A stretch of 64,000 bases of DNA, from assembly GCF_014647515.1 (NCBI RefSeq), contig NZ_BMPI01000041.1:1-64000 (forward strand). Reading direction: 5' to 3'. The position numbers were made by a program, and so were the translations under genes. Origin of the DNA: Dactylosporangium sucinum (GTDB lineage: Bacteria; Actinomycetota; Actinomycetes; Mycobacteriales; Micromonosporaceae). The notes beneath the pieces are model-generated. The model was not told the origin of the DNA. It saw only the letters and a program-made list of their open reading frames with translations, and did no database searches. Numbering within the stretch: position 1 is the first letter of the stretch; each line of letters opens with the position of its first letter. Of this stretch, positions 40,736-48,470 are shown piece after piece.

Positions 40736-41581
40736 CTACTCGTTGGGCAGCAGGTAGCGCCAGCTGGCGCGGATCAGCTTGCCGTCCACCAGGCGGTAGG
40801 CGGGCCAGGCGCCGCGCTGGTCCAGGTCGCGGGTGAGCACCCGGACGACGGCCCGGGCCGCGTCGCCGTCCAGGTCGGCCTTGCGCAGCCCCTCCGCGTC
40901 GGCCGCGGGCATCGTCACCTCGGCCGGCCAGGCCACCGCGTCGAGGACGTCGTCCTCCGCCGGTGCCGCCACCATTCGCACGCGCGCCGCCAGATACGGC
41001 TGGGCCTTCGTCGACACCATCTTGTGGACCGTCGCCAGGCGGTCACGGGCGTTGTACAGCACGTCGGCGTACAGATGATCGTTCTTCGTCTCGTCGAGGG
41101 CCTCGGCGCTGAAGGAGAGCACGCCCGCGTCGGACCACACGGAGACCTTGGTGACCGGGGCGTCGACGACGGTCGGCGTCGCCGTCGGCTTCTTCTGGGC
41201 GCCGGCCGAGCGCAGGTCGCCGGCCAGCCCGGACGCCAGGGACTGGAGCTGGTCGGCGTCGAGGCGCGCCCGGTATGCGGCGTCGGCGATCGCCTCGCCG
41301 TCGCCGTAGACGACCAGGCGCGGGGCGCGGAGGGCGAGCATGCCGGGGCCGGTGAAGCCGCCGGCGAGCTCCCAGGTCGCGAGCGCGGTGTCGGCGGGCG
41401 GGAGCACGGCCGGCGACTCGGTCAGCGTGACCCCGGGCGCGCTGTCGCAGGCGCCGAGCAGGGTCGCGACGAGCGACGCGCCGGCCCCGCCGAGGAGCCC
41501 TCGCCGGCTCAGCCGGTGGTCCACCGCGGCCCCGCGGTCGTCGTGCCCATCGCTCCTCCCCAGAAACGCACCGGCTTGCAC
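40736..41581 (-). CDS. Tat-exported lipoprotein of unknown function
   Basis: Up to 281 residues. A twin-arginine signal LSRRGLLGGAGASLVATLLGAC ends in a lipobox with Cys near residue 45, so the mature protein is anchored outside. The rest has alternating strands and helices (RLVVYGDGEAIADAAYRARLDADQLQSLASGL; VSVWSDAGVLSFSAEALDETKNDHLYADVLYNARDRL) and no motif I recognise. Start is uncertain: GTG 41581 or the closer GTG 41524. The only strong ribosome site on this strand, GGGGAGGAG, serves an out-of-frame ATG opening a 13-codon ORF that ends at the start of the signal. Confidence 0.72.
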   Translation of the reverse strand: MQAGAFLGRSDGHDDRGAAVDHRLSRRGLLGGAGASLVATLLGACDSAPGVTLTESPAVLPPADTALATWELAGGFTGPGMLALRAPRLVVYGDGEAIADAAYRARLDADQLQSLASGLAGDLRSAGAQKKPTATPTVVDAPVTKVSVWSDAGVLSFSAEALDETKNDHLYADVLYNARDRLATVHKMVSTKAQPYLAARVRMVAAPAEDDVLDAVAWPAEVTMPAADAEGLRKADLDGDAARAVVRVLTRDLDQRGAWPAYRLVDGKLIRASWRYLLPNE

Positions 41582-41702
41582 GCCCGCCGGAAAGCCCTCA
41601 CCGGAAGACCCCGCGAGCGGGCCCGGCGGTCCGCAGGCGTGCCACCAAGACCCTACCGGGTGCCCGCACGGGGTTTTCGCCCGGCGGCAGCCGGACGTTC
41701 GC

Positions 41703-42506
41703 TCAGGGCGGCGGGTAGCCGGGCTGGCAGTGGTCGCACCAGTAGGTGAGGCGTTCGTGGTCGCCGCCCGTCCAGCGGCGGATCGTCGTTCCGCAGCGGC
41801 GGCACGGGCGGCCGGAGCGCTCGAAGACCCAGTTCGTCTCGCCTCGGCGCAGGGAGCCGGTGGTCGCCTGGGTCCACCGGCCGCGGTTCGAGTTCAGCAG
41901 GCGGTGGGCCAGGTCCACCACCGCCTCCAGGCCGGGCACCTCGCCGACCGGGGTCCACGGGGACAGGCCACGCAGGAACAGGGTCTCCGCCTTGTACAGG
42001 TTGCCGATCCCGGCCAGGTTCCGCTGGTCGAGCAGCGCGTCGGCGATCCAGCGGTCGGGGCGGCGGCGCAGGCGTGCCACCGCCTCGGCCGGGTCCCAGT
42101 CGTCGCCCATCAGGTCGGGGCCGAGGTGGCCCACGAGCCGGGCCTCGTCGGCCGTGGGCACCAGTTGCAGCTCGTGCAGGTGGTAGCCGACGCCGACCGC
42201 CGCCGGGGTGTGCAGGGCCACGCGGATGAGGTGGGCGGGGCGGCCCGTCCAGCGCTCGCCGGCCTTGTACGTGCGCCAGGTCCCGTCCATGCGCAGGTGT
42301 GAGTGGAGGGTGATGCCCGGCTCGCCGTCCCGCATGAACCGCAGGAGCAGGTGCTTGCCGCGGCAGGCGGAGTCGGCGATCGTCCAGCCGGCCAGGTCGG
42401 CGGTGGCCAGGCGCGGCACCCGGAAGTCGCTGCGCTCGACGACCTGGCCCGCCAGGACCTCGCCGATGACGCGCGCGGTGTTCCAGACGGTGTCGCCTTC
42501 GGGCAT
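41703..42506 (-). CDS. nei2: endonuclease VIII-type DNA glycosylase (Nei2, Fpg/Nei family)
   Basis: 267-residue base-excision enzyme for oxidised bases. The N-terminal Pro nucleophile and Glu are in MPEGDTVWNTARVI. The rest matches Fpg/Nei: GKHLLLRFMRDGEPGITLHSHLRMDGTWR near residues 50-77, WIADALLDQRNLAGIGNLYKAETLFLRGLSPWTPVGEV (helix-two-turn-helix) near 152-190, and a zinc finger with four cysteines (CRRCGTTIRRWTGGDHERLTYWCDHC). The MPEGD form and finger match actinobacterial Nei2, though the other Nei paralogue cannot be excluded. Confidence 0.92.
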   Translation of the reverse strand: MPEGDTVWNTARVIGEVLAGQVVERSDFRVPRLATADLAGWTIADSACRGKHLLLRFMRDGEPGITLHSHLRMDGTWRTYKAGERWTGRPAHLIRVALHTPAAVGVGYHLHELQLVPTADEARLVGHLGPDLMGDDWDPAEAVARLRRRPDRWIADALLDQRNLAGIGNLYKAETLFLRGLSPWTPVGEVPGLEAVVDLAHRLLNSNRGRWTQATTGSLRRGETNWVFERSGRPCRRCGTTIRRWTGGDHERLTYWCDHCQPGYPPP

Positions 42507-42573
42507 GCCCCCATCCTGCCCTGCGGAGGCGGCCGCGTGCCTGGTCGGCGGCGGCCGACGGACGGCCGCGCGC

Positions 42574-43011
42574 TCAGTCGGCCGCGGCGGCGACCCAGAA
42601 CAGCTGCCGGTGGCCGCGTGCCTCCATCGCCGTCGCCAGGGTGTCGGCGGCCGCGCGGGAGTTGACCCGGGCGACCTCGGCCCGGTTGCCGTTGTCGTCC
42701 TGCCGCCACACCACCCACGACTCGCCGCGGATTCGCGAGGCCTGGGTGTGGGCGTCGGCGACGATCTCGCCGGCCTGGTGCTCGGCGACGCTCAGGATGC
42801 GGTCGACCTCCGAGCCGAGCCCCGAGAACACCGGAGCGACCGCGGGGTCCGGGGCCGGCGCCGGCGCGGGGCGGTCGCCGGTCAGCGCGTACCAGAGCAG
42901 CGCCGCGACGACCAGGCCGGCGCCCGTCCACATCGCGGTCGGGGACGCGAGCAGCGCGCCCGCGAACGCGCCGGCGCCGAGGCCCAGCATGAAGATCGAC
43001 CAGCGTCTCAT
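42574..43011 (-). CDS. hypothetical small membrane protein
   Basis: 145 residues. Two N-terminal membrane helices (FMLGLGAGAFAGALLASPTAMWTGAGLVVAALLWYAL), a Pro/Ala linker, then a soluble domain with WVVWRQDDNGNRAEVARVNSRAAADTLATAMEARGHRQLFWV, resembling SPOR-like or small RAMP-like repeats without a firm match. The start overlaps the MFS stop (ATGA), indicating co-translation with the transporter. Confidence 0.65.
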   Translation of the reverse strand: MRRWSIFMLGLGAGAFAGALLASPTAMWTGAGLVVAALLWYALTGDRPAPAPAPDPAVAPVFSGLGSEVDRILSVAEHQAGEIVADAHTQASRIRGESWVVWRQDDNGNRAEVARVNSRAAADTLATAMEARGHRQLFWVAAAAD

Positions 43012-44405
43012 TGTTCAGAGCGTAGGCGGCGGGCGCCACGGATGTCGGCCAGGGCCGCCACCAGGGCGAGCAGGAGGAAGCCGATCGCGCTGAGCAACGC
43101 CGCCGAGAGCGCCGCCGTCCAGTCGGCGCCGGTCGCGCTCAGGCGGGCGAAGAACACCGAGCCGATCGCCGCGATGCCGAACGCCGCCCCGATGCGCTGC
43201 GCGGTCTGCATGACGCCCGACGCGCTGCCGGCCCGGTCGACCGGCACCTCGGCGAGGGTCAGCGTCTGGTTCGGCGTGATCACCAGCCCGCTCCCGGCGC
43301 CGGCCAGCAGGAGTGGCAGGGTCAGGATCAGGGGCGCCGGCACCTGCGGTACAACCTGAATCACCACGATCGAAGCGGCGAAGCCCGTCATGACCGCGGC
43401 CAGGCCCGTGGCCACCAGGGGGCGGCCGAAGCGGTTGACGATCCGGCCGCCGACGAACGCGGCCACGCCGGAGCCGACCGCGAACGGTGTCAGCGTGAGC
43501 CCGGCGGCGAGCGCGGAGTAGCCGTGGCCCTGCTGGAGGTACAGCGTGAAGATGAAGAAATTGGCCGTGAAGCCGGCGAAGTAGACGAGCACCACGATCG
43601 TGCCGAGGCGGTAGGAGCGCACCCGGAAGAGGCCGAGCTCGACCAGCGGCACCGTCCGGCGGCCGAACCGCCGCTCCCAGGCGACGAACGCCGCGAGCGT
43701 GGCCAGGCCGGTCGGCACCAGCAGCCACTTCAACGGCGTGTGCCACTGCCGGTCCTGCACCAGCGGCAGCAGGATCTGCACCACGGCCAGGCCGAGCAGC
43801 ACCACGCCGACCGGGTCGAGGCTCTCCTTCCGGCGACGCTCGGCCGGCCGGCGCGGGATGATCCGCCAGCCCAGCACCGCCGCCACCAGCCCGACCGGCA
43901 CGTTGATGTAGAAGATCCAGCGCCACCCCTGGGCCGGGCCGGCGACCTGGATGAGCAGGCCGCCGAGCAGCGGGCCGATCGCCGTTGCCAGGCCGACCGT
44001 GGCGCCGAGCAGGCCGAAGGGGCGGGCCCGCTCGGCCGGCCGGTACAGGCGCTGGATCAGGCCGGTGACCTGCGGATTGAGCACGCCGGCGGCGGCGCCC
44101 TGCAACAGCCGCGCGACGACCAGCCAGGCCTCGCTGCGGGCCGCGCCCGCGAGCGCGCTGGTGAGCGTGAAGCCGAGCAGGCCGGCGACGAACACGCCGC
44201 GGATGCCGCGCGCGTCGCCGAGCCGGCCGGCGGGCACCAGGAGCAGGCCGAACGTCAGGGCGTAGCCGGAGAGCACCCACTGCAGGCCGCTGTCGCCCAC
44301 GTCGAGGCCGGCCTGGATCGAGGGGATCGCCACGTTCACGATGCTCACGTCGAGCAGGGTCATGAACGCTGCCACCAGGCCGACCGCGAGTGCGCGGTCA
44401 CGCAT
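43008..44405 (-). CDS. MFS transporter, DHA2 (14-helix drug:H+ antiporter) family
   Basis: 465-residue proton-driven exporter. The DHA2 motifs are present: LLDVSIVNVAIPSIQAGL near 18-35 (motif D1), WVLSGYALTFGLLLVPAGRLGDARGIR near 43-70 (motif A), LLQGAAAGVLNPQVTGLIQRLYRPAERARPFG (motif B), and GPLLGGLLIQVAGPAQGWRWIFYINVPVG (motif C). About fourteen helices can be counted. Drug or metabolite substrate is unknown. Its ATG lies 8 nt inside the 3' end of the GH5-like gene. Confidence 0.9.
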   Translation of the reverse strand: MRDRALAVGLVAAFMTLLDVSIVNVAIPSIQAGLDVGDSGLQWVLSGYALTFGLLLVPAGRLGDARGIRGVFVAGLLGFTLTSALAGAARSEAWLVVARLLQGAAAGVLNPQVTGLIQRLYRPAERARPFGLLGATVGLATAIGPLLGGLLIQVAGPAQGWRWIFYINVPVGLVAAVLGWRIIPRRPAERRRKESLDPVGVVLLGLAVVQILLPLVQDRQWHTPLKWLLVPTGLATLAAFVAWERRFGRRTVPLVELGLFRVRSYRLGTIVVLVYFAGFTANFFIFTLYLQQGHGYSALAAGLTLTPFAVGSGVAAFVGGRIVNRFGRPLVATGLAAVMTGFAASIVVIQVVPQVPAPLILTLPLLLAGAGSGLVITPNQTLTLAEVPVDRAGSASGVMQTAQRIGAAFGIAAIGSVFFARLSATGADWTAALSAALLSAIGFLLLALVAALADIRGARRLRSEQ

Positions 44406-45606
44406 GGAGGACCTGGCGGTTCATCGGGGTCAGGCGCTGGCAGAGCGCGGGGGGCGGCCAGGTGACGCTGCGCAGCTCGTCGGCGTAGGACATCCAGTAC
44501 TTGCCGCTGCCGTCGTGGTCGAAGTACGCGTGCGACTCGTAGGCGACGTTGTTCTCCGGGTCGGTGATCCAGGCGACCGGGTGCATCTGCCCCCACGAGG
44601 GTGGCCCCATCGGGACGTACCCGCTGACGAGGATCGCCCGCCGGTCGCCGATGCGGCGCAAGGCGTCGACCGACTGCTGCGCCGCCCGCTCCCAGATGAG
44701 CGCGCCGGCCCGCCCGTCGGCGGCCAGCCGGGTCGGCTCGTTGAGCAGGCCCAGCCCGATGACCGCGGGGTTGTCGGCGACCCGGCTCATCCGCTTCCAG
44801 AAGTCGGCGAGCGCGGTCGTCGGCAGCTCGTCGTCGCCGAGCCGCAGCATGCGCAAGTGGCCCGCTTGCCCGCCGCCGTCCGCGTAGTCGCCGTAGTTGT
44901 GCAGGTCGACGATCACCTGGAGGCCGGCCGCCTGCGCGTGGTTGAGCGCCTGGCGGACCCGCTCGACCTCGACCTGGTCGAGCGGGCCGAACGGCCGGGG
45001 CTGGAGCCGCTCCCAGTTCACCGCCAGCCGCACGAGGTGGATGCCGCGGCTCGCCAGGAACCGGTAGCTCTCCGGCGTCTCGTAGGTGTAGTCGTGCCCG
45101 TAGCGGCCGGGGTTGCCGGTGCCGAAGCCGCCGTTGCTGTCCGAGGCCGCGAAGGAGCCCGCGGCGAGGTTGACTCCCCGGAGGTACCGCGGAGTCGTCC
45201 CGTGCGCCTCGACGACCTTCGCCTGCGGTCCGGCCACGTCGACGTCGAGCTGCTGGCCGAGCGCCACGGGCCGGTAGACGGCCATCGGGTAGTTGGCCGG
45301 CCACGCGCCGGCCGCCCACGCGGTGACCGGCAGCCCGACGATGTCCGCCGCCTCGTACCAGGCCTCCGCGACGCCGCTCCACTGCGCGGCGTCGCGGTCG
45401 GCGGGCCAGCCCATCTCGCCGATGAACCCGCTCGCGTGGTTGCGGCGCAGCCACGCGGAGAAGTTGGCGAGACCGGCGACGGCTCTGGCCTGCACGATGT
45501 CCTGCACGCACAGCTCTTTCGACAGCCTCGGCGGCTGCAGGGGTACCACGAGCGCCGCCACCAGCAGCAGCACGACCGCGACCAGCGGCGGGGCCTTGCG
45601 CACCAC
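44398..45606 (-). CDS. GH5-like secreted glycoside hydrolase, apparently C-terminally short
   Basis: 402 residues. An N-terminal hydrophobic segment (LVAVVLLLVAALVVPLQ) suggests export or anchoring. Residues about 35-130 form an unassigned N-terminal part. A GH5-type barrel starts near 137 (TPRYLRGVNLAAGSF), with HLVRLAVNWERLQP, VIVDLHNYGDY and the acid/base Glu290 in LLNEPT. SHAYFDHDGSGKY near 357-370 corresponds to the His-x-Tyr strand. Only about 35 residues remain and they contain no GE(F/W)G-type nucleophile strand. The gene ends inside the MFS start. It may be truncated or catalytically altered. Confidence 0.78.
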   Translation of the reverse strand: MVRKAPPLVAVVLLLVAALVVPLQPPRLSKELCVQDIVQARAVAGLANFSAWLRRNHASGFIGEMGWPADRDAAQWSGVAEAWYEAADIVGLPVTAWAAGAWPANYPMAVYRPVALGQQLDVDVAGPQAKVVEAHGTTPRYLRGVNLAAGSFAASDSNGGFGTGNPGRYGHDYTYETPESYRFLASRGIHLVRLAVNWERLQPRPFGPLDQVEVERVRQALNHAQAAGLQVIVDLHNYGDYADGGGQAGHLRMLRLGDDELPTTALADFWKRMSRVADNPAVIGLGLLNEPTRLAADGRAGALIWERAAQQSVDALRRIGDRRAILVSGYVPMGPPSWGQMHPVAWITDPENNVAYESHAYFDHDGSGKYWMSYADELRSVTWPPPALCQRLTPMNRQVLHA

Positions 45607-45660
45607 GAAGGGGCTCTGCCCGCCGCCGGAGGGCTTATGCGTTGTGGATCTCTCGCTTGT

Positions 45661-46503
45661 CTACGCCTTCCGCGCCACGCCTCCGTAGACCGCGACCTGG
45701 GTGTCGGTGGCGTCGGGGTTGACGTCGGCGTCCGGGCGCCACTTCGTGACGATCGGCAGGCCCGGCTCGACCAGCTCCAGGCCGGTGAAGAAGCGGGCGA
45801 TGTCGTCGTGCGGGCGCACCTGCATGGTCACGCCCTGCTTCGCGTAGATCGCCGCGACCCGGTCCCACGCGGCCGCGTCGAAGTCGCCCGTCAGGTGCGT
45901 CAGCGTGAGGAAGCTGCCCGACGGCAGCGCGTCGACGAGCCGCTGCACGATCTCGTACGGCTTGTCGGCGTCGCCCACGAAGTGCATGATCGCGATGAGC
46001 AGCAGCGCGACCGGCTGGTTGAAGTCGATGACCTCGCGCAGCTCGGGCGCGTTGAGGATGCGGTCGACGTCGCGCAGGTCGGCGTCGATGTACTCGGTCC
46101 GGCCCTCGGGCTTGCTCGTCAGCAGCGCCCGCGCGTGCGCCAGCACGATCGGGTCGTTGTCCACGTAGACGATTCGCGAGTCGGGCGCGATGCCCTGGGC
46201 GACCTCGTGCACGTTGGGTGAGGTCGGGATGCCGGTCCCGATGTCGAGGAACTGGCGGATGCCCTGCTCGGCCGCCAGATACTCGACCGCGCGGCGCAGG
46301 AAGTTGCGGTTCTCGCGCGGAGGGATCCGGCTGTTGGGGTTGGCCTTGAGGCCGGCCTCGGCGGCCGTCCGGTCGGCCGGGAAGTTGTCCTTGCCGCCGA
46401 GCAGGTAGTCGTAGACCCGGGCCGGGTGGGGCCGGTCGGTCTGCAGGTCGACCGGTTGCTTGGTCGCGTCGGGCTTGGGCTTCATCCAGTCGGCGCCTGA
46501 CAT
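45661..46503 (-). CDS. SAM-dependent methyltransferase (DUF574 / Methyltransf_19 type)
   Basis: 280-residue enzyme of a family very common in sporulating actinomycetes; substrates are mostly unknown. The start has the family hallmark RPHPARVYDYLLGGKDNFPADR near residues 24-46. The SAM site is FLDIGTGIPTSPNVHEVAQ near 82-100 and VYVDNDPIVLAHARALL near 110. It also contains LLIAIMHFVGDADKPYEIV and the GLELVEPGLPIVTKWRPD tail. ATG 46503 has GCGGAGAG upstream. It is a single gene between the GH5-like gene and DUF62. Confidence 0.88.
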   Translation of the reverse strand: MSGADWMKPKPDATKQPVDLQTDRPHPARVYDYLLGGKDNFPADRTAAEAGLKANPNSRIPPRENRNFLRRAVEYLAAEQGIRQFLDIGTGIPTSPNVHEVAQGIAPDSRIVYVDNDPIVLAHARALLTSKPEGRTEYIDADLRDVDRILNAPELREVIDFNQPVALLLIAIMHFVGDADKPYEIVQRLVDALPSGSFLTLTHLTGDFDAAAWDRVAAIYAKQGVTMQVRPHDDIARFFTGLELVEPGLPIVTKWRPDADVNPDATDTQVAVYGGVARKA

Positions 46504-46572
46504 GTCCGCTCTCCGCACGTGTGATCGGCTTATGTATCCCCGTCCGGCTCGGATCATATGCCGGGAACCCCG

Positions 46573-47349
46573 CTAACCGAGAGTGGCCGAATCGCCGATC
46601 GTCAGCGTGACCCGGTCGCCCGGCTGCACGGTGAGCCGCTCGGCGGCGCTGCCCTGGTTCACGGCCACGGCCAGGTAGCCGGCGGAGTCGACGAAGACGA
46701 CCAGCTCACCGGGCTCTACGGCGCCGAACGTGCTTCTGCTGCGGGCCGCTTGCCCGTCGACCGCGGTGATTTTGACGTTTCCCGTGGCCGCGAGCTGCAC
46801 GTTGCCGAACCGGTCCACGGTCAGCACCTCGGCGACGATCGTGGTTCGCGTCTGCTCGACGTGCGGCGGCCGCGGTCGTATCACGTCGTCGATCTCTTCG
46901 CCGGCGGCGCTCAGGTCGTCGCCACGGGCCAGGCGGGCGGCCACGGGCGCGAAGACGTCCCTGCCGTGGAAGGTGTGCGACACGGTACCGCCGAACCACC
47001 GCCTGTTGGTGAGATGTACTGCGCTCGATATGCCGCCCAGCGCCTCGGCCGCCGGGACCAACAGGCCGTTGTCGGGGCCGACGAGCAGGTGACCGCTCGC
47101 CGTCCGGATCGCGATCGGCCGGCGCTGCGTGCCGACGCCCGGGTCGACGACCGCGAGGTGCACCGACGTGGGCAGCGACGGCACCGTCTGGGCGAGCACG
47201 AGCGAGGCCCTCCTGACGTCGCCCGGCGGGATCAGGTGCGTCACGTCGATGATCCGCGCCTCGGGCGCGATCTGTGCGATGACACCGTGACAGGCGGCGA
47301 CGAACCCGTCCTCGAGCCCGTAGTCGGTGGTGAACGAGATCCATGGCAC
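46573..47349 (-). CDS. SAM hydrolase / DUF62 family (SAM hydroxide adenosyltransferase)
   Basis: 258-residue enzyme that cleaves S-adenosylmethionine to adenosine and methionine; relatives are fluorinase and chlorinase. The N-terminal SAM site is ISFTTDYGLEDGFVAACHGVIAQIAPEARIIDVTHLIPPGDV, with the D-x-G and H motifs. VVDPGVGTQRRPIAIRT near 80 and LLVGPDNGLLVPA near 100 follow, then the C-terminal LTVDRFGNVQLAA near 175. GTG 47349 is set by a TATCGT -10 with 7-nt spacing. It is divergent from the LLM oxidoreductase with only 24 nt between starts. Confidence 0.87.
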   Translation of the reverse strand: MPWISFTTDYGLEDGFVAACHGVIAQIAPEARIIDVTHLIPPGDVRRASLVLAQTVPSLPTSVHLAVVDPGVGTQRRPIAIRTASGHLLVGPDNGLLVPAAEALGGISSAVHLTNRRWFGGTVSHTFHGRDVFAPVAARLARGDDLSAAGEEIDDVIRPRPPHVEQTRTTIVAEVLTVDRFGNVQLAATGNVKITAVDGQAARSRSTFGAVEPGELVVFVDSAGYLAVAVNQGSAAERLTVQPGDRVTLTIGDSATLG

Positions 47350-47356
47350 GGCCCCC

Positions 47357-47362
47357 ACGATA
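47357..47362 (-). promoter_or_regulatory. -10 hexamer TATCGT for DUF62 gene
   Basis: Reads TATCGT on the minus strand and ends 7 nt before GTG 47349. It shares two bases with the opposing -10 at 47361-47366. Confidence 0.5.
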
Positions 47363-47366
47363 GTGT
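47361..47366 (+). promoter_or_regulatory. -10 hexamer TAGTGT for LLM oxidoreductase gene
   Basis: Ends 7 nt before ATG 47374 and overlaps the divergent DUF62 -10 by two bases, so the two leaderless promoters cannot be occupied together. Confidence 0.5.
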
Positions 47367-47373
47367 CGGACTC

Positions 47374-48312
47374 ATGCGGCTTTGCGTGTTCACCGAACCC
47401 CAGCAGGGTGCCAGCTACGAGGACCAGCTCGCCATCGCCCAGCGGGCCGAGGCGCTCGGCTTCGAGGCGTTCTTCCGTTCCGACCACTACGTCTCGATGG
47501 GCGGCACCGGCCTGCCCGGCCCGACCGACTCGTGGGTCACGCTGGGTGCGCTCGCCCGCGAGACGTCGACGATCCGGCTCGGCACGCTCGTCACCTCGGC
47601 GACGTTCCGCTACCCGGGCCCGCTGGCGGTCGCGATCGCCCAGGTCGACGCGATGAGCAACGGCCGGGTCGAGGTCGGCTTGGGCGCGGGCTGGTTCGAG
47701 GTCGAACACACCGCGTACGGCATTCCGTTCCCACCCGTCGGCGAGCGCTTCGACCGCCTGTCCGAGCAGTTGGCGATCCTGACCGGCCTGTGGTCGACGC
47801 CGCCGGGCTCGACGTTCTCCTTCGAGGGCCGGTACTACGACATCGTGGACTCCCCGGCCCTCCCCAAGCCGGTCCAGCAGCCCGGCCCGCCGGTGATCAT
47901 CGGCGGCAAGGGCCCGCGCCGCACGCCGCAGCTCGCGGCCCGCTACGGCGACGAGTTCAACGTCCCGTTCTCGACGCTGGCCGACACCGACGCCGCCTAC
48001 AAGCGCGTCGTGGCGGCCATCGAGGAAGAAGGCCGCGACGGCCGCGCCCCGATCGTCTTCTCGTTCGCCCAGACCATCATCTGCGGCGAGAACGAGCCGG
48101 AGATCCGCCGCCGCGCCGAGGCGGTCGGCCTGGACCCGAACGGCCCCCGCGAGCGAGGCGGCCAGATCTACGGCACCCCGTCCCAGGTGGCCGAGCAGCT
48201 GAACGAGTTCGCCAAGGCGGGTGCCTCACGCGCCTTCCTGCAGCTCCTCGACATGCGCGACCTGGACCACTTGGAGCTGATCGCGGCCGAGGTGGCCCCG
48301 CTCCTCCCGTAG
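47374..48312 (+). CDS. LLM class F420-dependent oxidoreductase
   Basis: 312-residue luciferase-like barrel. The family pattern is MRLCVFTEPQQGASYEDQLAIAQRAEALGFEAFFRSDHYV near 1-40, then LARETSTIRLGTLVTSATFRYPGPLAVAIAQVDAMSNGRVEVGLGAGWFEVEHTAYG near 62-118. PVIIGGKGPRRTPQLAARYGDEFN near 170-193 and the C-terminal helix follow. The SGGR-like SNGRVEVGLGAGW segment is typical of F420 users in actinobacteria; substrate unknown. The mRNA is leaderless by the -10 position. Confidence 0.9.
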   Translation: MRLCVFTEPQQGASYEDQLAIAQRAEALGFEAFFRSDHYVSMGGTGLPGPTDSWVTLGALARETSTIRLGTLVTSATFRYPGPLAVAIAQVDAMSNGRVEVGLGAGWFEVEHTAYGIPFPPVGERFDRLSEQLAILTGLWSTPPGSTFSFEGRYYDIVDSPALPKPVQQPGPPVIIGGKGPRRTPQLAARYGDEFNVPFSTLADTDAAYKRVVAAIEEEGRDGRAPIVFSFAQTIICGENEPEIRRRAEAVGLDPNGPRERGGQIYGTPSQVAEQLNEFAKAGASRAFLQLLDMRDLDHLELIAAEVAPLLP

Positions 48313-48405
48313 GCGCTTCCGCGATCGGTGGGGACAACTGACGGCGGTTCCCACCGAACCCGCGCTCGGCTGACGGTGGCCTGGGCCGGCCGGTGGCCTG
48401 GGCCA

Positions 48406-48450
48406 GCCGGCGTCTCTTCGGCCGGCGTCTCTTCGGCTGGCGTCTCTTCG
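48406..48450. repeat. three 15-bp tandem units
   Basis: Units of GCCGGCGTCTCTTCG (third unit GCTGG...) are tandemly repeated at 48406-48420, 48421-48435 and 48436-48450, just beyond the lhr stop codon between convergent genes. No hairpin terminator is evident in the interval. Confidence 0.8.
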
Positions 48451-48470
48451 GCTGGCGGTGGTCGGTGTCG

